Assembly: GCA_030142905.1 (NCBI GenBank)
Contig: JASJOG010000012.1
Span: 2,737,501 to 2,801,500 of the forward strand
Direction: 5' to 3'
DNA length: 64,000 bases
Origin: Heliopora coerulea
Taxonomy: Eukaryota > Cnidaria > Anthozoa > Scleralcyonacea > Helioporidae
Of the stretch, positions 56,001 through 64,000 are shown piece by piece. Positions within the stretch are counted from its first letter, which is position 1, and the number at the start of each line of letters is the position of its first letter. The notes beneath the pieces are model-generated. The model had not been told where the DNA came from and made no database searches. It saw nothing but the letters and a program-made list of their open reading frames with translations. A program made the position numbers and the translations under genes.

Positions 56001-58678
56001 AAATCTCGATATTCATCTAAAGGTAAATATAATAGTGAAGGGTCAGAAGCAAGATGGCGGCTGTCTTTGTAAATTTTACCGAGGAGATTTTAAAAGTGCT
56101 AGTTTACTACTTACTTTTAATTAATCACCTGTGTAATTATACTAAAACAATAATTGAAAATAACTGGATTATTCAACAATATTCTGTTCACCTTTGGCGA
56201 AAAGTTGTCAAATAAAAGACGGTTTTAGAATTGATTAAAACAAATAGACGCCTTTCCATTGGAAGTGCCTCACTGACAAATGTTGCAACTTGAGTTAGCC
56301 AGTACTGAGGACAGTGGCGCAACTACAGGGTGGTAAGGGTGGGTAAAGCCCACGGGTCCCGAGCACAAGAAAAAAAGGGAAATTTATGTTAGGTATTAGT
56401 TTGCTTAAATTCGCCTAAATTATTTTTTATGTCATGATGGCATGACATCAAAGGGCATTCTACAGCGCCAACAGACGACCATTAACATTATTCTACCATA
56501 CATTAGGGATAATAAAATTTCACTTACGCAAGAGAAATATCTTGCCTAATTGAAATTTTATTATTTGTAATGTATAGTAGAATATTGTTAATGGTCGTTT
56601 GTTGGCGCTATGGAATGCCTTTCGAAGCAGATGGTTGAGTATCTACGCTAGTGAATGTCGATTGAATTAAATGAATGTATTTTTGCGCTAATGAGTTTGA
56701 AGTTGGCGTTAATGATAGTATATTTTCTGGTAATGAACAGAAAAATGTGTAAAATGCAAACCTCATGTGAAAAGAATTGGTATGACAGATGTTATCTATT
56801 TTGAGAGTGCCCCTTCCATGCAGAAAGGAGCCTCAAAAAGGTATTGCCCTCCAACCCGCATTTGCTTCCTACGCCAGTGCTTAGACTGGACATATGACAT
56901 TTTCATATGTGAGAGCACATATTTTTTGCATAGCTGGCTCTACCGACTGTGGAAGTTTTTCTCATTTTCCTGTCTTTTTTGTTCTTAAATTTAGGTGGAA
57001 AACTGTCCATGTTGTTCCATAGAAGAAATATCTCAGATTACTTGATATCTGAGGGAGCACCAAATATGACGGCACTTACTGCGTGTTTCTGGGTTAAAAC
57101 AAATCAGACGAAGGGAAAAGCTCATTATATATCATACGCAGTGCCCAGAGATCACAACGAATTTTTAATGAACGATCAAAATCAGTTGACGGCTTCAATA
57201 AACTGGCCCCAGTCGAAGTAAGTAGAAAAAGTAGGAAATCCAAAACCACGAAATTCCTATAATTGAATAAAAAATATACCTCATGGTGTTATCACGTTAT
57301 CACGTTATAACAAATCGCTGCAAACTAGTAGGTAAAGACGAGAGCGACAAGTAAAATATGAAGTGAGAGTCAAGTCTTCCTCTTTTTTTCAAAAGCCATA
57401 TTAACTCCAAAAATTCTTTATAAAACATTTTTTATTTTTCTTTCAATACATATATTGTGAACTAACATTCGAAAAGCGAAGTCTCAATGCCTCAGGAAAT
57501 AGTGGTTACATTCGTTGTAGTGTGAAAATAGCTTTTTTAAAAGTAGTTTGTTTCGTTGGAAACTGTTTCAAATTAGTCTTGTCAGTATTTTCTTTTCTCC
57601 ACGAAATATTGTTAGTATAAATGAGTCCTGTCAAGACGGAGTTCTTTTGTTTCAGATAGGATGTTAGTCTCATACTGGTTTCGCTGGATAGGACATCGCC
57701 TTTGGGTTGTTCCTTACCACTAAGATTTGAACTCAATCAATATCCTTTTATCCAAACTTTTACCCTGGCCAATAACATATATTTATGACATGGCTGAGCT
57801 CATGATGCGGTCGGTTTGCAAAGTGACGCACACTGACTGTCTGCCATAATTGTAATAAATTTTCATTCATGCATTCCGCACCTTTGTACCCGGAAAATTT
57901 CCGAACAGATTTGAAGCCAAGCAAACCAGGTTCAAGTACATTTTAAAAAGGATTAGCAACAAACTGCTTATTTAGACGTCGATAAATCTTTTCTCTCGAT
58001 TGTTTTAAGCTGAAATTTAGAGGAACTGTATGGAAAAAGATATCATACCCAATGAACCCACAATGAATTCGCCATTTCACAAAACAAATAAAGCGTAACA
58101 AGCGATGAAGGAAGCACTAAAAAGTCAAATAATCTATGGTTTCCTTTGTTTTCCCCATCAAAATTACCATTGTGAAATACTCTCATTGAGAATACTAATC
58201 AGTATTTCACGCCAAATTACATGAAATCGTTTCTCTGAGTCTTTAATCCCGTTTCTCGACTTTTATAATTAAATATTATTTCAGAAGTATCCGTTCAGGA
58301 GGGAAAATCAATGACAGAAAATGGCACTCGATCTGTTTTACGTGGTCAAGTCAATATGGACAGTACAAATTTTTCAAAGATGGAAAGATTGTAGACTATG
58401 GTGATGGTTTTAAGAGTGGGAAAATAATAAGAGGAGGAGGGACCTGGGTCCTAGGGCAGGATCAAGACGTCCAAGGAGGAGCCTTTGATGTCGATCAAAT
58501 GGTTCAAGGAGAAATGACCGACGTTAACATCTGGAATAAAGTTCTCACAGAAAGAGAAATCTTGGAAATTTCAGCCAATTGTCTATCCAAGCACGAAGGA
58601 AACGTTAAATCTTGGAATGATTTTATAGTTGGAGTGAGAGGAGACGTAGAAATCTTGCAGAAGCCAACATGTCCGTAG
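53011..58678 (+). CDS. Secreted PAN/apple - fibrinogen-like start - pentraxin protein, copy C (intact, five exons)
   Basis: Exon 1, 53011-53131: signal peptide, MSDAKRWILFLVGSNIILNF, cleavage probably after the following Ala-Leu-Ala. Exon 2, 53985-54217: PAN/apple domain with GECLKECIDNIDCKSYNYKY, RCELNN and YYEDE. Exon 3, 55748-55886: YQNPGRSCEHTF, SGEFWIW, then KVVCS, the short Cys-to-Cys start of fibrinogen-like/fibrillar-collagen-C modules. Exon 4, 56995-57217, and exon 5, 58285-58678: pentraxin with TACFWVKTNQT, WHSICFTWSS, LGQDQDVQGGAFDVDQ and CLSKHEGNVKSWNDF. Phases are 1-1, 0-0, 1-1 and 2-2, and all five exons join without a stop. The domain set implies a secreted, possibly Ca-dependent, carbohydrate- or matrix-binding protein. 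It is the only complete member here. Confidence 0.85.
53132..53984 (+). promoter_or_regulatory. Intron 1 of gene C, apparent GC-AG splice pair
   Basis: Only the donor GCAAGT at 53132 keeps the PAN frame (Asp-Gly-Trp across the junction). The nearby GTATAT at 53136 would shift the frame. Copy B has the identical GCAAGT at 23143. Confidence 0.7.
56450..56623. mobile_element. MITE-like fold-back in intron 3 of gene C
   Basis: AAAGGGCATTCTACAGCGCC and GACCATTAACATTATTCTAC are mirrored by GTAGAATATTGTTAATGGTC and GGCGCTATGGAATGCCTTTC. The arms are about 75 bp. Copy B at the matching place (about 30.45 kb) lacks it. Confidence 0.8.
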
Positions 58679-58703
58679 ATTAGTAGAAATGTATGGAAGT
58701 ATT

Positions 58704-58709
58704 AATAAA
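58704..58709 (+). promoter_or_regulatory. Poly(A) signal AATAAA of gene C
   Basis: 26 bases after the stop codon, the same spacing as in copy A. Confidence 0.7.
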
Positions 58710-58929
58710 GGCATATCAATTATAGGCATAAACATATCGTGCAAAACATAAGCATTAGAGAAAATTTATGAGACTTTCGGGTGATTTTCTTCTATTTAGT
58801 GGCGGACCCCAGAGAGGTGTGTGGGACGACCATCCACACTTTCTGCTGGTGTGAACAGCTATAAATAGGGGAACTTTCACTTAGACCTTCGTCGGAAAAT
58901 CTGATCTTAGTGGAAAATAATACATGAAA

Positions 58930-59170
58930 AGGCGGATATTCCGATGTCTATACGTCTGAATAGTGTTTTGAATATTCCTGATATTCAGACGTATTCACAA
59001 ATATTGCCATCTGAATATCTTGGAATATTATCGATATTCAAGTTCTGAATATGTCGGAATAAAACACTTTTGATATTCCGATATAAGAATATGTTCGAAT
59101 ACGATTGCAAAATTAGTGTTGAAGATATCATGGAATGTATCTCCGAATATGGTCTGAATATTTACATAAG
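58930..59170. repeat. Cluster of GATATTC/GAATATC inverted motifs
   Basis: More than ten occurrences of GAATAT or ATATTC within 240 bp, several as ATATTCCGA or TCTGAATAT in both orientations. The period is irregular. There is no coding potential. Confidence 0.6.
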
Positions 59171-60751
59171 CTACTCTTGTAGATGTGGAATTCATTAAAT
59201 TGGCAAAACTTTGTCTTTAATACTCTGCTTTTTTATTTGCAGTGTATCGTTTTATATGATTCTTACCACAGTAGAAGTCGGTTTTCGAAATTAAAAATAT
59301 ATAATATAAGATTAAAATATATTGATAGAAAATTTCCTTTACACGCAGGCACACGAATTATTTTTTCAAAAGAAAAAAATAGCTATTAAGTTGATGCATC
59401 GCTTAGTTTTCATGTAAAGCATACAACATAGCCAGCAGGGTTCAAAATACACCAAAGATTTTTTCATAAGGAAACAGACATTTTATGATAGACGTGCTTT
59501 ATTCGAATATTTCTGGTAAGTACCGCATATAATGGAACGACATAATACTATCTTGATCAGTCGAGTAGCCAGAAGCGGGCCCACCTAGGCCTAACCTAAA
59601 ACATCAGCCCAGAACGCAAGCGTTGCCCAAAATCAATCTGGCAGATTCAACTTCACTATGCTGGATGAATTTTTAATGATACAAGACGAAAATAAAACCT
59701 GTTACTTTACAGTTTTTGCACTTAGTCTAAAGTTTTATTTCCTGTCTTCCCATCTTCCTCTTCATGATGGTCGAACATTTCCTTGCGAAAACTTAAGAGT
59801 TCTAAAAATTTTTTGTAAAGCATATCCCAGGAAGATCCAAACCCAAATGTGGACGTACGTCATACAGCCTGCTCGATCTGGGCTCTGGGGTCTCGAATAT
59901 TTTTAGTAGGTGATTGATTTTTATTTAACCTTCACTCCTTTCTGTCACGGACGGTCTTTACTAATTTTTCCCTGGCTACAATGGTTCACATAGACTTAAG
60001 GCAAAATGAACTTTCTATAATTATATCCTAATACATATAACAATTAGTAAACTAAAGACAAAAATAAACTTGGCATCAAACAGTTGAAATTCAGCTAGGT
60101 TAGGTTTGCATGGGCAAAAATAAGGTGTTTATATTTATAGAGTATAAACCGGTGAGACTGCTATAAATGTCAAAGCAAAAAAGTTTTGCTCCCAAGTACT
60201 TGCATTGTTATTCATATTTATATAACCAAAGAAACATACAAGATAAATATAGGGAACTTCACTCAATTTTATAGATTTCTCTGAATGTTGACCAATTAAT
60301 ATTAACTCGTTTGCATTTATATACTGTCTAGGCAGCCGAGATAATTGTATTCGAATAACAATATGAAAACTAGAAACTCTTAAAACCCCTTATAATAAAT
60401 AGCAACTTTTCAAAGGTTTTCTTGTATGTTTAAGAGAGAAGCTGGTTATTTGAGAATTGCATCGAAACTCTAATAGTATTGCAAATAAGTCCTTGTTATG
60501 AAAATTGACCCTGTTGTGATTGAGTGCTTTACGTGTATGACGAGCAGGATAGTTAACTATGTTCCGGATCAATAACTTTACAATTTTATCTTAATATTCA
60601 TGAATGGAGTGCTTCTGCAAACATTAATTATCGAATATCTTTTCATTGATTATCACATTCCTTCCATAATTAAAGCTCTCTTCATAACCAGTTTCTCAAA
60701 ATACATTCCTAATTGTTTATGCTAATGAATGACTGGTTTCTGTAAATGCGT
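59171..60751. other. AT-rich intergenic sequence, nothing recognised
   Basis: Open stretches at 59183 and 59658 have no homology that I recognise and no splice context. Confidence 0.5.
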
Positions 60752-61527
60752 CTAATCCATTACTGCATTTAGAACGTCTGAATGTGACAAGTTTATTTCT
60801 CTGCGAGCGGTGCAACGTAGCTGCTGACTTCTTTGAGTTCTGTTTGAGTTACTAGTAAGGAGTGTATTGTTTCCTCCACGCATTCGAACTCTGCCGCGAC
60901 CTCTTCTGCTATTTGGCGTTCTTTCATTTCTTGCTTCTCGAATTCCATGCCTTACACCTTGATTCTGGTTATCATCTCTAGGCTTAAGTGCCCTTTGCGG
61001 AGCATCCCTAGGTGCTTTCTTCGATGATGTTCCAACTGATATCCGTTTGGTACGCTCAGACATGTGCAGTTTTTTCTTTTCCATTATTCTGCTATCAAGA
61101 GTACTGAAAAATTTTGTTATTTCATCTGCCCTCCATTCCAGCTTCAGATGACGCCAACCGTTGCCATCTTCATCGTCTTCATCTTCCGACATATAGCCAA
61201 TTTCCAGCACCTTTCCATATCGCTGAAATTCCTCTTCAGTTGCCTCATTTCTTCTTCGTTCCAACAACTAATAAAATATATAAACAAATAAATAAATAAA
61301 TAGTTCTATTCAAAAACTGGTTCACCAATGATATGTGGTTATATTAGGATAGGCATAAAAAATTTCAAAGAGCTTGTTGATTGCTATTTCATAAAATGTG
61401 AGAAGAAAGAAATAAAAAATCCTCACTCTTTCTCTCCTGCTCCGCATGCACATCTTTCTTTTCTTGTTCGGAGTAAGAGGATTGTTCGTAACCTTCTTAA
61501 CTGAGCGAAAATGAATTTTTACAGCAT
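60752..61527 (-). CDS. Uncharacterised basic/acidic protein, two 3' exons (partial gene)
   Basis: Exon 61527-61427 is flanked by TTCAG and GTGAGG and reads AVKIHFRSVKKVTNNPLTPN, then KKRKMCMRSRRER in phase 0. The next exon starts at 61267 after TTATTAG and runs open to TGA or TAA-type stop at 60752-60754: LLERRRNEATEEEFQRYGKV, LEIGYMSEDEDDEDGNGW, then HLKLEWRADEITKFFSTLD, followed by a basic, Ser/Arg-rich, disordered tail with RGRGRVRMRGG. There are no transmembrane or catalytic motifs. The GYMSEDE plus LEWR/F-x-x-x-L-D pattern recurs in uncharacterised cnidarian proteins, probably transposon-associated (recollection, not checked). The 5' exons are not found in the window. Confidence 0.6.
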
Positions 61528-61775
61528 CTGAATTTAAAAACAGAAATTTAGAAAGAAAATGTAGCGCAAAATGAAACCCTAGAAAAACGTTGGTTTAGTT
61601 ATTAATTGATCAACTATTTAACTAACAATCACTGCAATGTGTTTTTGCTCTTTAAGGTCAGAAGCAGACTTCAGTATTTTACTCTGTCCAGCACTAGACG
61701 ACTTTACTCGTCAATGGGGATTGTTTCAGAGAGGAAGGGGTTAAGCTTGATTGAATACTGTGTATCGTTAAATTA
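61528..61775. other. Upstream flank of the minus-strand gene
   Basis: It holds one GAGTAAA/CGTC dispersed motif (61673-61720). No further exon is identified with confidence. Confidence 0.45.
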
Positions 61776-61779
61776 GACC

Positions 61780-62450
61780 AACGTAAACTATTTGTAATGG
61801 AAAATCTGTATCAATTCAGATGAAACTCTAGGACGCGAGCCATGCTGCTGTCTCTACATTATGATTACCTTAGGTTAAAACTTGGTTGAAAAGTGTACAA
61901 GAATAAAACCAAGTAATTTAAATTATTGGGAATGGAAAATTTGTATGCATTCAGACGAAACATCAGGACATGAACCAGACTGCTACCAATACATTATGAT
62001 TAACTTAAGTTTGAGTTTGATAATTAGGCAATATCAATAAGTTTAAATAATTTAAACTATTAGCAATGGGCAATCTGTGTGCATTCAGACGAAACATCAG
62101 GACACGAACCAGACTGCTACCAATGCATTATGATTAACTTAGGTTTGAGTTTGATAAATACGCAATATCAGTAAGTTTCAATAATTTAAATTATTAGCAA
62201 TGGGCAATCTGTGTGCATTCAGACGAAACATCAGGACACGAACCAGACTGTTACTAATGCATTATGATTAACTGAAATTTGAGTTTGATAAACACACAAT
62301 ACCAATAAGCTTAAATACTTTAAATTATTAGCAATAGACAATCTGTTTGCATTTAGACGAAACATCAGGACACGAACCAATGATTTATGATTAACTTAAG
62401 TTTGTGTTTGATAAATACTCTACATTAATAAGCTTAAATAATATTAATTG
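61780..62450. repeat. 134-bp tandem repeat, about five copies
   Basis: The anchor GCATTCAGACGAAACATCAG or a variant recurs at 61811, 61947, 62081, 62215 and 62349, a spacing of 134 bp (136 for the first). Each unit includes GAACCAGACTGCTAC, CATTATGATTAACTTA and TTTGAGTTTGATAA. A sixth partial unit begins near 62455. Outer units are more diverged. No ORF runs through it. Confidence 0.9.
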
Positions 62451-64000
62451 CTTCAAAGGGACAATCTGAAATTTGGTTTCAATTCGGTAACCTTCTTATT
62501 ATATACAACGTAGAACTATATCGATGCTGAAATCTAGAGTACGTTTTTGAAGAAAAATTGTTGAATACAGTTTCCTTTATTTTCGCTTTGTTACCAACCG
62601 GTTGCTTTTTCGTAACTTATATTGTTTCCTCTGCTCTTTTCCGTCATGAAAACTTCTTTCGCGATCTTGTTTATCTTTGCAATGTTTGATGGCGAATCAA
62701 TTCTATATAAAGACACAAAATATATCCTATTTGAAGACTTTTATTTTGATATCGACAAAAAAGTTGTCATTCACAGTTAATTTGTGGATTATTGTAAGAG
62801 CATCCATGGGATCGAAAGATTTACAAATTTCGAGTTCTTTAGGAATTCACAATTTTCTATATTCATAATTTTGACGATTGACAATGTCTTTCAACTTCCT
62901 CCCAAATGACAAAGATTAGTAGCACAAAGTTCAATGTCATTTTATGAGATAAAACAGATTATGGTTATAAAAGAATCCAACATTTATCCTCTCTACTGTA
63001 AGGGAAAAATTCATATTGTTTCTCTCATAGTTTAATTCGATGATATCAATAAGGATTAGCTTGGTTTTTGCGTAGATCTCCTCGACGTTATCATAAGTAA
63101 TATCTCGGAAATGTTTTCCTTACTCCTTAGACCTTTCTTCTTCCAATGATTATACATCGAAAAGATCAATTAAATGAACGCAAATCTTGATAAAAAGTTT
63201 AAATTACCGCATAGTGCTCTTAGTTCCAAATTAAAACATATCCATTTGCTAAAGAAGATAAATACCTCTTTAGGGTTTGTGCTTAATAGAAGGTAGAGTT
63301 TTATTTAATTTTTAACGCTCCAGACTTTGGACTTTTTAGGGGTGCGGTGGGTTAAGTACAGGAAGCGGGATAAATAGAGGAAATACGGTATGATGCAAAG
63401 TAAATTGCATTATGACTGTACCTTTCAGCCACTATAAATACGTCATCGCCATCTTGCTCCTCTTTCTGTTTTAACAATCGATCTCACAGTACTCTAGAAA
63501 AAAGAATGCACGACAATGTTATCACCAAAATACATTTGCGTGGTTATACATTATCCTAAATACCTCATGTATGAAGGGTGATATCACTATTTAACAAACG
63601 TTATAGAACTATTAGTGGAAATATTGTCACACTAAAGTACCTTGATAGAGGTCAACGCAAACCAGCTGCCGACATGGTCCATTAAAGATGTCGGTATATG
63701 TCAATATGATTTGAACATACATTGCATCAAATGACTGGATCTACTTTGTTCGATTTTTTTACTGAGTAATGATACAGTATAAATCACAAATATTCAGAGT
63801 TAATACTATCAGACTATGATATAATTTAACGAATGTTATAGATTAGTTAAGGAATATTAAACTTTGCAATAAAAGTATGTCTAAACTTGTTGTCAAGATA
63901 TATATGTCTAGATCAAACTCGCCACGTTAAACCTTGGAGGAACTCCAACCGAAAGCTTGCATGTTGCTTTAGCTTTATTCACACCCGAGGCTTTACGAAG
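62451..64000. other. AT-rich sequence, nothing recognised
   Basis: Short open stretches only (for example 62677-62868). I see no splice-supported exon, RNA gene or transposon end. Confidence 0.5.

Noticed and set aside
56767..56988. 73-codon ORF before pentraxin exon of copy C
   Set aside because: It covers the branch/acceptor region of the intron; the matching region in copy A differs in frame.

Overview
This is eukaryotic, AT-rich, intron- and transposon-laden DNA. The protein families point to an anthozoan cnidarian, most likely a stony coral. The clues are a secreted PAN/apple + fibrinogen-like-start + pentraxin gene family, GIY-YIG Penelope-like elements, Crypton-type tyrosine recombinases, an animal EnSpm/CACTA-type element with a SAM-domain partner gene, and HIRAN-domain proteins. 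The organism call is inference; no species-diagnostic marker is present. There are no operons, rRNA genes or CRISPR arrays.

The backbone is a tandem array of three copies of one gene, all on the + strand. Copy A (1590-3397) shows only its two pentraxin exons; the 5' part lies outside the window or was displaced by a Penelope-like insertion. Copy B (23022-37804) keeps all five exons but is a pseudogene with in-frame stops, a frameshift and a lost poly(A) signal, and its introns are full of transposons. Copy C (53011-58678) looks intact: signal peptide, PAN/apple, a short fibrinogen-like start module, then a pentraxin domain split over two exons. Exon lengths and phases match between copies, and intron 1 of B and C appears to use a GC-AG splice pair.

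The spacers are also duplicated. Block 3.4-12.1 kb plus 22.06-23.0 kb (between A and B) is homologous to 37.8-53.0 kb (between B and C). Aligning the two by eye shows which insertions came after the duplication. In the first spacer, a CR1/L2-like LINE landed at about 12.1 kb and was then split by a 7.43-kb CACTA/Mirage-like DNA transposon (12313-19740) with 10-bp inverted ends and a TA target duplication. That transposon carries two divergent genes, a multi-exon transposase and a SAM-domain accessory gene. In gene B sit a tRNA-derived SINE, a pogo/CENP-B-like element whose transposase is paired with a HIRAN-domain ORF, a deleted Tigger-like element (30946-31965), and Crypton copies, one interrupted by a LINE. 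The second spacer has two more Cryptons (one interrupted by a Penelope-like element), LINE fragments and fold-back elements.

A recurring theme is hammerhead-ribozyme-like cores (CUGANGA, stem II, GAAA) tied to Penelope-like or fold-back elements at about 0.97, 10.3, 22.36 and 42.75 kb. The 42.75 kb example is the most complete. Downstream of gene C are an uncharacterised spliced minus-strand gene (60752-61527), a 134-bp tandem repeat (about 61.78-62.45 kb) and featureless AT-rich sequence.
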